From RQOF01 sp964461135 (GTDB lineage Bacteria; Calditrichota; Calditrichia; RBG-13-44-9), in the NCBI GenBank assembly GCA_964461135.1, contig CAYWTB010000110.1, forward strand, positions 1 to 14,790: a DNA stretch of 14,790 nucleotides. Direction: 5' to 3'. Of this stretch, positions 7,191 to 14,735 are shown one piece after another. Position numbers and translations under genes: made by a program. The number at the start of each line of letters is the position of its first letter. The first letter of the stretch is position 1. Below the pieces are notes generated by a model that saw nothing but the letters and a program-made list of their open reading frames with translations, did not search any database and was not told the origin of the DNA.

Positions 7191-8519
7191 TTATTTTTTC
7201 CCGGAGGGGGGGGGGGGTGGGGGTGGAGGGTCAGGCAAATCGGGACCCGTGATTATTTTTGTCCCTGCCTCTTCGGCAGAATTGCGCTGATCTGCCCCGG
7301 GAATAAAATTTGAGCCCAGGCTGTTTTCTAAATTTTGCAGGCGGTTTTCCAACAAGTTCTCCTCTGGGGCAGCCGGTGAGACAATCACCAGGTTAGGATC
7401 ACTTTTTTTTGCCACAGCGAGGGAATTCCTGGGAGAACCACCACTATAGTTCATGCTTTCAACCTGATCGGCCTTGTTGGCAGCCGCACCAAAAGAAGGA
7501 TCCAGAGATACAGCCTGGCGGAAAAAAGTTGCTGCCCCCTTCAGATCCCCCGAATCCTGTTTATCCAGCCCATGGCAATAGGCAAAAAAAGCCTGCAAAT
7601 TGTGAGTGGGAATATGATCGATTTTTTCCCGCTGAACCGGTGTCAGTTCAATACCCATCTCTTCCACCACCTGGAAGACTGCCTGTTTTTCAATTCTCCA
7701 CAGTTGATTAATAGGTTCTTTTACATTAGTGTTTGAGGGTCCCCGCTTCTTCACCGCGTCCCAGTAACTGATATCGAGTTGTAAGTCACCGTTGGGAAGA
7801 ATATTATAGCTGCCCGCCAGCATCCGTCCTGCACCCAGTAATTTACCCAGCCGTGGAGCTGTGGCAGGATCGACATACTTCTGCTGCGCCAGGGTAAGTT
7901 CATCCAGTAAGGCCTGCAGACGAACACGTTCCAGGATATGCAGTTCTTCTATCTTGCCCAGGTCAATCAGTATCATTTCGCTTAATCCCTTGCCCAGCGG
8001 GGAATACTTCTGATTAATTCCCCTATAGATAAACGGGAAAACGGCGATTGATTTTTCGGAAAGATTCCCGGCATCACGCTCTATTTCTTGCTTCACAAGT
8101 TTTTTCATCTCTTCCCGCAATAACTGGCGGTTTAGAAAATTATACCGCCCCTCCATAAGTTTGCGATAAGATGAAAGTTTAGATATCCGGGGATAGTTCT
8201 CATAGATTTTGAGAGCAGACGGTTCCTGCCGGTCAAATTCCAGTGACAGTCCCATGAAAAACAGGGTCCCGGGATCATCCGGATTTTGCGCCATTGCCTG
8301 TTGTAAATATTGCCTGGCCAATTGGTAATTTTCTGTCTCGAAATATATAATACCCAGATCCCGCCGGGCCTCAGAATCATCAGGATTCGATACTAATCTG
8401 GAATTCAATGCTGTCACTTTATCCCGATAATCAGAAATGTCCTGCTGGTAGCGGATTTGTGTACACGATACCCAGAAAAATATCTGGAATATTATTAAAA
8501 AAATAAGGCTCCGGGTCAC
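7191..8519 (-). CDS. TPR lipoprotein with CsgG/FlgO-like domain
   Basis: A 442-residue probable lipoprotein. It starts with GTG at 8519, supported by AGGAA about 6 nt upstream. The signal peptide ends in a near-lipobox WVSC, so Cys19 would be lipidated; Trp at -3 is unusual. Residues about 38-110 hold two TPR-like helix pairs (DDSEARRDLGIIYFETENYQ, NPDDPGTLFFMGLSL). Residues 155-290 are a CsgG/FlgO-like domain (SIAVFPF, GKGLSEMILIDL, ILERVRLQALLDEL, LGKLLGAGRMLAGSY), a fold found in curli-secretion and flagellar outer-membrane proteins. A further TPR lies at about 306-350 (THNLQAFFAYCHGL, AVSLDPSFGAA), followed by a low-complexity tail with eight consecutive Pro at 431-438. The domain order matches the paralogue at 8568-9626, 48 bp upstream, so both are probably in one operon. 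The periplasmic or outer-membrane role is inferred. Confidence 0.85.
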   Translation of the reverse strand: MTRSLIFLIIFQIFFWVSCTQIRYQQDISDYRDKVTALNSRLVSNPDDSEARRDLGIIYFETENYQLARQYLQQAMAQNPDDPGTLFFMGLSLEFDRQEPSALKIYENYPRISKLSSYRKLMEGRYNFLNRQLLREEMKKLVKQEIERDAGNLSEKSIAVFPFIYRGINQKYSPLGKGLSEMILIDLGKIEELHILERVRLQALLDELTLAQQKYVDPATAPRLGKLLGAGRMLAGSYNILPNGDLQLDISYWDAVKKRGPSNTNVKEPINQLWRIEKQAVFQVVEEMGIELTPVQREKIDHIPTHNLQAFFAYCHGLDKQDSGDLKGAATFFRQAVSLDPSFGAAANKADQVESMNYSGGSPRNSLAVAKKSDPNLVIVSPAAPEENLLENRLQNLENSLGSNFIPGADQRNSAEEAGTKIITGPDLPDPPPPPPPPSGKK

Positions 8520-8567
8520 TTAATGTTCCTGTAAAAAATGGTAGATATACAGCATGAAATAGATTTA

Positions 8568-9626
8568 TCAGCCGATAAGGGGTTCAATACTTTCGGCTTT
8601 TAACCTGGCTTTACTGTAGCCGGGATCATACTTAAGTGCTTCCTGAAATTTCCGGTAGGCACTTTTATATTCATTTTTTTCCAGCAATGCCAATCCTTCG
8701 GAATAGGCCATCATTGCTTCCAGAGAATGAGTTTCCAGGCCGGTTTCTGCCTCTTTAGCGGGAAGATTCACCTGGATTTCTTTGGCGATTTTCGAGGCCA
8801 GCTGCTCGCTTAAATCAAAGAATTTATCTGCTTTACCTTTTACTTCCTCCGTCAGCAATATCTCACTGGTTTCCACCTTCACCAGGCGTGCTCCCAGCCA
8901 GAGATCATTCTTAAACTTGATAAAACTTCCCAGCAGGACGCTATGAACGCCCAATTGTTTGCCAATCCTCACGGCAGATTCCGTATCGAATAAATTAGGA
9001 TCATTTTCAAGTTTTATTTCATTCAGAATCCATTGAATACGTTCACGTTCAACCACTTTGAGGTTGGTAGCTCCGTTCAATTGATGAATAATGAGATCTG
9101 AGAATCCTTTTTCCAGCGGATCATATTTCTCCCTGTCATCAATAGAACGATTCATAAAATCCAGAACGGCAATAGTTTTAATTCCGGGATCGGGCAGTTC
9201 CACCTGATAGGATCCACTATATTCCTTGCGTACCTCGTAGTAAATTTTCATCAGTTTGGGAGGTTCGCGGTCCGGATCCAGTTCAACCAGAGGCGGTTCC
9301 AGTTTTAGCAAATCGGAAATTGCTGTTCTGGCTTCATCATATAATCCCTTTGCGGTGTAAGACAATCCCAGTAAACGGTAGACCTCCTTTTTATCCTTCT
9401 TATCCAGTGCAGGATCATTTACCAGGCTGGCCAGAAGATTGATGGATACATCAAAATTGGCAGAACGATAAGCGTCCACAGCCTGGTCAAGTTTAGTGGA
9501 TATATCACCGGGTTGTGCCCGAAGCGGGTCTGATCCGGAAAGCCTGAATCCTATTAAAAAGACCCCCATTGAGATCATGAGCAGCCTGGTGATTAAATTA
9601 ATATGCTTTTTGTGTAAAAATTTCAT
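8568..9626 (-). CDS. Exported TPR and CsgG/FlgO-like protein
   Basis: A 352-residue exported protein. I chose the ATG at 9626 because GAGGT lies about 7 nt upstream and the following residues (MKFLHKKHIN...) give a good signal peptide; the longer frame starting at 9716 has neither. Cleavage is likely after Ala37 (LRA|Q). Residues 45-110 contain TPR-like helices (AVDAYRSANFDVSINLLASL, LLGLSYTAKGLYDEAR). Residues 148-288 form a CsgG/FlgO-like domain (IKTIAVLDFMNRS, EKGFSDLIIHQL, VVERERIQWILNEI, IGKQLGVHSVLLGSF). A C-terminal TPR lies at 300-348 (HSLEAMMAYSEGLALL, FQEALKYDPGYSKA). It is a clear paralogue of the downstream lipoprotein, without that protein's lipobox or proline tail. The pair lies just downstream of a PEGA-domain kinase, which suggests a role in envelope sensing; this is inference. 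Confidence 0.85.
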   Translation of the reverse strand: MKFLHKKHINLITRLLMISMGVFLIGFRLSGSDPLRAQPGDISTKLDQAVDAYRSANFDVSINLLASLVNDPALDKKDKKEVYRLLGLSYTAKGLYDEARTAISDLLKLEPPLVELDPDREPPKLMKIYYEVRKEYSGSYQVELPDPGIKTIAVLDFMNRSIDDREKYDPLEKGFSDLIIHQLNGATNLKVVERERIQWILNEIKLENDPNLFDTESAVRIGKQLGVHSVLLGSFIKFKNDLWLGARLVKVETSEILLTEEVKGKADKFFDLSEQLASKIAKEIQVNLPAKEAETGLETHSLEAMMAYSEGLALLEKNEYKSAYRKFQEALKYDPGYSKARLKAESIEPLIG

Positions 9627-9979
9627 GATATTACCTCGGAGATAAATAGTTATAAATAAGAGCACGATTATTACTCTTGATTTGAAACCTTGCTGACATT
9701 TTAATCCGCAGTCCATTCACTGAAAATTAGAGCAACCTTCATCGGGAAAAGCAGGAAAGCAGCAAGGCAAAAGAAAAAGAGAAATTCTGCTTTTTTATTC
9801 CGGATTACCGGGCGACCGGAATAATCGTACTTATGAATAATCTGAATGCTACATTGCTGTCATGTTTTTCTGTAAAATTTTTCTCTTTCTGACTATCATA
9901 CTATTGAGATTGAAAATATTTGAACAGTCAGGAACCTGTGACTCATAACGAAAACAAATAGTCATATGAACTGTGAGAC
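9627..9979. other. Intergenic region downstream of the kinase
   Basis: About 350 bp between the kinase stop and the TPR-CsgG gene start. It contains a hairpin (9795-9824, listed separately), a purine-rich tract around 9746-9785 and the Shine-Dalgarno of the downstream gene. The promoter of the TPR-CsgG pair should lie here if they are not co-transcribed with the kinase, but I could not identify a convincing one. No coding sequence is evident. Confidence 0.5.
9795..9824. promoter_or_regulatory. Hairpin downstream of the kinase gene
   Basis: A perfect 9-bp inverted repeat TTATTCCGG / CCGGAATAA surrounds a 12-nt GC-rich loop that contains a further ACCGG copy. It lies 156 bp beyond the kinase stop. 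On the minus strand it is followed by AAAAAAGC rather than a U-run, so it is not a standard terminator for the kinase. It could be a protein-binding palindrome or an RNA stem in the leader of the downstream TPR-CsgG transcript. Confidence 0.4.
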
Positions 9980-11764
9980 TCAATTTTTCCTGAGATGAAA
10001 AACCAGGGGAATAACAACCTCCTGGAAGGATGGCTTTATTTCCTGAGTTATTATTCCTTCAACGGTTGTATATCCCGATCGGCGAACCGTGATTTTATGG
10101 GAACCGGCAGCAAGGGGATATTTGACCGGAGTCTGAATTCCGGTATCCTGCCCATCGATGATAACCGTACTCCACCAATCTTTTCCCGATTCATCCAATG
10201 ATTGTACATTGATATAGTTTTCGAAATAGCACACCAACTGTTTCGTCTGACCTGCCTGTAAACGGAGTGAGATCTGCTTGCTGCCGTAGCGGGGATGCCG
10301 GAATTCAATATTATATTCACCAGCGTTTAGTTCAATTTTTTTTCGTTTGCTGCCCAGTTCAGATTTCAAAACGCCGTTCACATAAACTGCTCCCTCCGGA
10401 ATGGCCTGGAGAATAAGATCAGTTGCGGATAGGGATTTCAGAACTGCATTGAGACTGTGTTCCTCACCGGCACGGATGCTCACATTCTTTTCTTCCCATT
10501 TTTCATACCCCTTCATCTGCAGTAGGACGGTGTAAACATCCTGAGAAAGGTGATCTTCTGTATATGGCGTTGCGCCTCTTTCTTCACCATTCAGGTAAAC
10601 AGTGGCTCCGGGAGGACTTGAGGTAATTTTCAGACTTCCCGTTTCAATGGCCACAGGTCTATCAGTTTTTCCGTTTAACTCACTACCGCCCACCGGCTGA
10701 TCCGGCTCTTGGTTTGGGCCATAATTCTGACCAGGGATATCACCTGTTTTAAAGACTGAAAATATGGCATTCCGCAATTGGGGCAGGGAAAATAGCAAAA
10801 TCACTAAGAGTGAAAGTACGGCAGCACCTGACAATAGCAAATACTTTTTTTTATTAACTTTTGGAGATAAACCGACGGTGTTATTTGAAAGGATGGTTTT
10901 TTCGGCTGCGTGTGAAGAGGTACCCACCATTTTTTGATTGGATTCAAAGTAATCCAGGGCTTCATCCATTTTTTCCGCGGTGGGATAGCGTTTTTCCGGT
11001 TCTTTATCCAGTGCTTTCATGACAATGGAGGAAAGGTCCCCGGGGATATCAGGACTATGTTGAGTAAGAGGGGGCAATTTGTGTTTTACAATAGTTTCTA
11101 AAATTTTCAGTTCCGGTTCGTCTTTGGCAAAAGGCACCGTTCCGGCAAGCATTTCATAAAAGGTCATACCCATGGAATAGAGATCACTTCGGTTATCTAC
11201 ATTGGACAGACCCTTCACCTGTTCGGGTGACATATAATAAAGGGTACCTGCCCGGGTCCGGGTGACCGTAACGTCTGAGGTCTGTAAAATTTTGGCCAGG
11301 CCAAAATCCATAATTTTAACCTGGTTTTTCGGGGTAATTAAAATATTTCGCGGTTTGATATCACGATGAAGAACACCGGCACGGTGAGCATGCCCCAGGC
11401 CGCTTAACAACTGCCGGAAAATGGGTAATGCTTTTCGCCAGGGAAACGGGCCGCTTTGGGAGATTTTATCGGACAGCGTCATGCCATCCACATACTCCAT
11501 CACGATAAAAATCCCGTATTCGGATTCCCGCAGGGCATACACATTAACGATGTTAGGATTTTCCAGCCTGGCCAACGCGCGGGCTTCGGAATGAAAACGT
11601 TTTAAAAAGGATGCATCTTCCGCCAGACGGAGATCCATCATCTTCAGGGCCACCAGTTTATCCAGGGCGGTATCCAGGGCTTTATAGACCACACCCATAC
11701 CACCCCGGCCGATAACTTCCAGTATCTGGTAGGAATCGATGGTTTTTCCGAGCAATAGATCCAT
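9980..11764 (-). CDS. PEGA-domain transmembrane Ser/Thr protein kinase
   Basis: A 594-residue Hanks-type Ser/Thr kinase of the PknB family. The kinase domain (about 12-275) keeps all key residues: Gly-rich loop IGRGGMGVV (18-26), ATP-binding Lys41, Glu60 in helix C, catalytic loop HRDIKPRN (133-140), DFG (153-155), activation loop with several Thr (TVTRTRAGT, 166-174), and MSPEQ. It is thus predicted active and of the RD type. A single membrane segment lies at about 308-328 (LLLSGAAVLSLLVILLFSL), placing the C-terminus in the periplasm. There, three PEGA-type beta domains follow at about 376-444, 447-513 and 517-590 (for example SSPPGATVYLNGEERGATPY); PEGA repeats are usually linked to envelope proteins. 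No Shine-Dalgarno precedes the ATG at 11764. The kinase likely senses an envelope condition and phosphorylates cytoplasmic targets; the adjacent TPR-CsgG proteins are candidate partners. Confidence 0.95.
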   Translation of the reverse strand: MDLLLGKTIDSYQILEVIGRGGMGVVYKALDTALDKLVALKMMDLRLAEDASFLKRFHSEARALARLENPNIVNVYALRESEYGIFIVMEYVDGMTLSDKISQSGPFPWRKALPIFRQLLSGLGHAHRAGVLHRDIKPRNILITPKNQVKIMDFGLAKILQTSDVTVTRTRAGTLYYMSPEQVKGLSNVDNRSDLYSMGMTFYEMLAGTVPFAKDEPELKILETIVKHKLPPLTQHSPDIPGDLSSIVMKALDKEPEKRYPTAEKMDEALDYFESNQKMVGTSSHAAEKTILSNNTVGLSPKVNKKKYLLLSGAAVLSLLVILLFSLPQLRNAIFSVFKTGDIPGQNYGPNQEPDQPVGGSELNGKTDRPVAIETGSLKITSSPPGATVYLNGEERGATPYTEDHLSQDVYTVLLQMKGYEKWEEKNVSIRAGEEHSLNAVLKSLSATDLILQAIPEGAVYVNGVLKSELGSKRKKIELNAGEYNIEFRHPRYGSKQISLRLQAGQTKQLVCYFENYINVQSLDESGKDWWSTVIIDGQDTGIQTPVKYPLAAGSHKITVRRSGYTTVEGIITQEIKPSFQEVVIPLVFHLRKN

Positions 11765-11771
11765 AGTAATA

Positions 11772-11811
11772 ATTATATATAAATTTTCAGATTCTCACGA
11801 CCGAATCTGAA
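11772..11811 (-). promoter_or_regulatory. Putative kinase promoter with palindrome
   Basis: TATAAT on the minus strand (11772-11777) ends 7 nt before the kinase ATG at 11764, where transcription would begin at or next to the start codon, giving a leaderless mRNA. This fits the missing Shine-Dalgarno. Just upstream is a perfect 9-bp inverted repeat TTCAGATTC / GAATCTGAA with an 8-nt spacer (11786-11794 and 11803-11811), overlapping the expected -35 zone, where an activator or repressor could bind. No good -35 hexamer is visible, and the region is AT-rich, so the promoter assignment is inference. Confidence 0.4.
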
Positions 11812-11914
11812 TTGGGTTGTGGTGTTATGACCATTATAAAATTTAAACCTGATCTTGTAAAAATATGGCTAAAAACATTTATAGCACAGCGATTAACTCT
11901 GACTAACTTTGAAA

Positions 11915-11961
11915 AAAATGCTTGACAGAAAAACTGTATATTTATTTCTGTCAAGCATTTT
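11915..11961 (-). terminator. Strong rho-independent terminator
   Basis: A perfect 17-bp inverted repeat AAAATGCTTGACAGAAA / TTTCTGTCAAGCATTTT (11915-11931 and 11945-11961) with a 13-nt loop. On the minus strand it begins 44 nt past the stop of the modular secreted protein at 12006 and continues into a run of seven T (counting the A-run at 11912-11918). On the plus strand it also ends in TTTT, so it could work in both directions. It separates the secreted-protein pair from the kinase unit. Confidence 0.85.
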
Positions 11962-12005
11962 AATAATATCCTGTAAAGATTTAAACTTAGACAATATAGT
12001 AAAGA

Positions 12006-13295
12006 TTAGCGGGAATTACTTTCTACAGCCGGATTAAACATTCCACTTTCCAACACATCAGTGACCGAACCATAACTAGTAGGAACATAAAGCAACACTA
12101 ATCTGGTATTATAAACAGATGCGGTTCCACTGGTCCATCCTCTAACTGCATTCATATAATAGGTATATGTACCCGCCGATGCCACAGGAAAAACCCGGAC
12201 ATAATTTATACTGCCCCACCAAAATCCGGTTGAGGTAAACACCGGATTGTTCTGGCATCCAAATACTGTATAATAAGTTGGATAAGTAGCGGCGGCAGTT
12301 TCAATTCCAAGGATAATATTTCCCAGGGAAGTTCCGTTGAGTGTGAAATGTCCGCTTGCCATGGCAATAACATATCCGCCACTTGGGACAGCGATAGATC
12401 GGTTGGTTATGCTTGTCACACCAATGGTCGCAATTGTTGTGCCCGAACCACCGGATATTGAAGCAACTCCCGGTTCATCGAGAATTTTGACAGCAGTTAC
12501 TGCATTAGTCGCCAGGTCCGCATTGGCCACCTGTCCATCCTGGATCTTAGCGCTGTTTACTGCATTGTTCGCCAGATCAGCATTGGCCACCTCCCCATTT
12601 ACAATCATAGCACCTGTTACAGAATTTGCTTCACCCCCGTTTACGTACCGTCCATCGGTATAGGTGGTATTTAATTCAACTGCATCTGCTGCCACATTGA
12701 TGCCGGTTCCCGCTCCAACATTCAAGGTCACATCACCGCTGGAACCACCACCGGTGAGACCGGTTCCGGCAGTTACCCCGGTAATGTCACCACCCGGCCC
12801 ACCACTTGCTGCAATAGTTAAGGTATTACCCGATGGGGTGATGGTAACATTCGATCCGGCACTCAGGGTTACATCATCGGTCAAACTATTAACACTGGTC
12901 ACTGCTACTCCGGAAGCGACATCTTCCGCCTGTGCGGAATTTAGGGAATATCCCACACTGCTCAGGGCAATGCGCGGCGCCAGTTCCGGATCTGCCCCGA
13001 CCTTTATAGTTAACCAGTAAGGTGCATCAAATGCCAGATTCAGGGGAGTTATGCTTCCCAATTGTACCCGGAATACCCCTTGAATAATGGCTACAAGGGG
13101 ATGCACCTCACTCCATAAATTACTACCACCGGACTGGGCATCATAAATCGTAAACGTTAATTGTAAATTATCGGTGACGGGATTATTGGCATTATCCGTT
13201 AAATAGCCCTGATAAGTCATCTGGCGGGGAATCTGGCCAATACTACTGCTTACTGCAAACACTATCATTACCAATAGTAACGGAATCTTTTTCAT
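12006..13295 (-). CDS. Secreted modular protein with tail-fibre-like repeats
   Basis: A 429-residue exported protein. The ATG at 13295 has a strong AGGAGG (13304-13309, 8 nt spacing). The signal peptide covers 1-20 (SSIG|Q). Residues 21-118 are the N-terminal domain shared with the protein at 1032-1814. Residues 134-215 are Gly/Thr/Asp-rich beta repeats of the type seen in phage tail fibres and trimeric surface proteins (GDITGVTAGTGLTGGG, VTLNVGAGTGINV). Two 20-residue repeats follow at 236-275 (VANADLANNAVNSAKI, VANADLATNAVTAVKI). The C-terminal head (about 278-410) is beta-rich with many Thr, Tyr and Gly, like the globular tips of fibrous adhesins. No T9SS domain is present. The gene follows the small T9SS-sorted protein by 91 bp and is closed by the terminator at 11915-11961, so the two probably form one transcript. 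An extracellular fibre or adhesin role is inferred. Confidence 0.88.
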   Translation of the reverse strand: MKKIPLLLVMIVFAVSSSIGQIPRQMTYQGYLTDNANNPVTDNLQLTFTIYDAQSGGSNLWSEVHPLVAIIQGVFRVQLGSITPLNLAFDAPYWLTIKVGADPELAPRIALSSVGYSLNSAQAEDVASGVAVTSVNSLTDDVTLSAGSNVTITPSGNTLTIAASGGPGGDITGVTAGTGLTGGGSSGDVTLNVGAGTGINVAADAVELNTTYTDGRYVNGGEANSVTGAMIVNGEVANADLANNAVNSAKIQDGQVANADLATNAVTAVKILDEPGVASISGGSGTTIATIGVTSITNRSIAVPSGGYVIAMASGHFTLNGTSLGNIILGIETAAATYPTYYTVFGCQNNPVFTSTGFWWGSINYVRVFPVASAGTYTYYMNAVRGWTSGTASVYNTRLVLLYVPTSYGSVTDVLESGMFNPAVESNSR

Positions 13296-13386
13296 TTTTA
13301 TTTCCTCCTGTGAATCAAATAATTTTGATTTGTGTTAACATTTTTACACAATGCTTCTTGAATCCGGATGAATAAAAACTGCCTTG
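13296..13386 (-). promoter_or_regulatory. Short intergenic gap with small hairpins
   Basis: Apart from the downstream Shine-Dalgarno, this 91-bp gap holds two small inverted repeats: AATCAAA / TTTGATT with a 4-nt loop (13313-13319 and 13324-13330) and TTGTGT / ACACAA with a 10-nt loop (13330-13335 and 13346-13351). Neither has a U-tail, so they could be weak stems inside a two-gene mRNA (processing or stability) rather than terminators. Confidence 0.3.
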
Positions 13387-13947
13387 CTACCTCACAAACA
13401 ACATCTTCCGGGTTTGTACAAAACTTTCCCCGTTGTTGCCACTGGCCACCATCCGGTAAACATAAACACCACTCGCTACCGGACTTCCCAAATTGTTGCG
13501 GCCATCCCAAACAGCTTCATAATAGGCAGGCATCTGGTTCTCGCTCACCAGCACCCGGACACGTTGTCCTAAAACATTGTAAATCTCAATGGTTACATCG
13601 CTGACAAACGGAATGCCATAAGTGATAGTGGTGGAAGGATTAAAGGGATTGGGGTAGTTTTGATTCAATTCAAATACCTTGGGAATCAATAATTCGTCGA
13701 CATCCTCAATTCCCAGAATAATAACGGGAGGATTCCAGAAACCGGAGGATAAAATATACTGGGCATTCTGGACTTTATCCACCGCCGTCTGTCCAACCGT
13801 GGCTGCCAGTCGGTGATTACTGGATATAGCCCCCGTCACCCCCCCTGCCCCAAGCACATAATTTCCCAGTTTGTAACTCCCCTGGGACCAGGCGGTAGAT
13901 AAGGACAGAAGAAACAGAATGACTAAAACTATTCCCATCGTTTTCAT
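13387..13947 (-). CDS. Short secreted protein with T9SS sorting domain
   Basis: A 186-residue exported protein. The ATG at 13947 has AGGAG at 13955-13959 (about 7 nt spacing). The signal peptide covers about 1-21 (STAWS|Q). Residues 22-71 are a small beta module (YKLGNYVLGAGG, LAATVGQTAV, YILSSGFWNPP) often seen before a sorting domain in FCB secreted proteins. Residues 93-186 are a complete type IX sorting domain (LNQNYPNPFNPSTTI, YNVLGQRVRVLV, WDGRNNLG, SGVYVYRM). The body of the protein is so short that it is almost only a sorting tag plus a small module. It lies directly upstream of the modular secreted protein at 12006-13295 on the same strand. Its function is unknown; it may be a surface partner or accessory of that protein. 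Confidence 0.88.
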   Translation of the reverse strand: MKTMGIVLVILFLLSLSTAWSQGSYKLGNYVLGAGGVTGAISSNHRLAATVGQTAVDKVQNAQYILSSGFWNPPVIILGIEDVDELLIPKVFELNQNYPNPFNPSTTITYGIPFVSDVTIEIYNVLGQRVRVLVSENQMPAYYEAVWDGRNNLGSPVASGVYVYRMVASGNNGESFVQTRKMLFVR

Positions 13948-14735
13948 TAAACATCTCCTCTCTTTAGTGGATGACTAATTTAATGGTACAAAATTTCACT
14001 ATATTTACCTGAGATGATATCTGTGATTTTCCAAACTTTGAGGTTTTTCCTCACAGTCAAATTCCCGCATAAAATATCAGGGTGATCTGATAGACTTGGC
14101 TATGTATATGAACATTTGTGTTTACCTCCATGATTAAAGTGAAATGAGTCGTTTAAGTAGATGATTTACTCTTAGAAAAAATCGCATTCCATTTCGAGAT
14201 TAGTTTAAATAATAACGGTTACTCAATATTGGTCTCACAAATCAAAAACAATATGAAGAAAGGCAAACTCAGTAAAGCATCGGAATTTTCGAACTGAGGC
14301 AAATGGAAATTCAAAGACATTATTTAAAATCAGTGGTGATAACAAAAACACGCAGAACGGTTTCACTGAATGTTTATTTGGTCCGGTCGCGTTTGTAAAA
14401 AGTAATATCACTAAGCAAGATAAAAATTCGCCAAGGTAACAAATCTTTACTTATATAGGAATGAAAAAAAGAAACACTCATTATGGTTATACACTAATAA
14501 ATTTCAATTTAAACCATTTAAGTAACTTCAACTAGTATGATCGATTAATCACTTTAATTCTTTAATAATTACCAAAACTAAAATGACCAACTAACATTAA
14601 AAAATCCTACAATGTTGACTCTTAAAACATGCTATTTATGAATTCAATTTTCCGGTCTGGTCAATAATAAGAACGAAACTGTTTTTATTGACAAATACTT
14701 TTATAAATGCTTAATTCACAAATAGGGGCTAACGC
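13948..14735. other. AT-rich intergenic region without genes
   Basis: Almost 800 bp with no convincing coding sequence on either strand; only very short open frames occur (for example a 31-codon plus-strand frame at 14303-14398). It should contain the promoter of the short T9SS gene, but I found no clear hexamers. Small inverted repeats are present, such as TATCAG / CTGATA (14075-14080 and 14087-14092) and GTCAATAA / TTATTGAC (14660-14667 and 14685-14692). Confidence 0.5.

Noticed and set aside
8568..9716. Longer version of the TPR-CsgG protein starting at 9716
   Set aside because: The extra 30 residues put an odd Cys-rich segment before the real signal peptide and have no Shine-Dalgarno; the ATG at 9626 has GAGGT at proper distance.
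11922..11942. TTGACA followed by TATATT on the plus strand, promoter-like
   Set aside because: The spacing is about 9 nt, far too short for a sigma-70 promoter, and TTGACA is part of the 17-bp terminator stem.
12337..13020. Two long plus-strand open frames opposite the fibre-like protein
   Set aside because: They are antisense shadows of a Gly/Thr/Ala-rich repeat gene, which leaves the complementary frame free of stops; they have no start signals, and the minus-strand protein has a clear signal peptide and Shine-Dalgarno.
12006..13295. Prophage tail-fibre gene
   Set aside because: The repeats look tail-fibre-like, but there is a signal peptide and no other phage gene in the window, and the N-terminal domain is shared with another secreted protein; a cellular surface protein is more likely.
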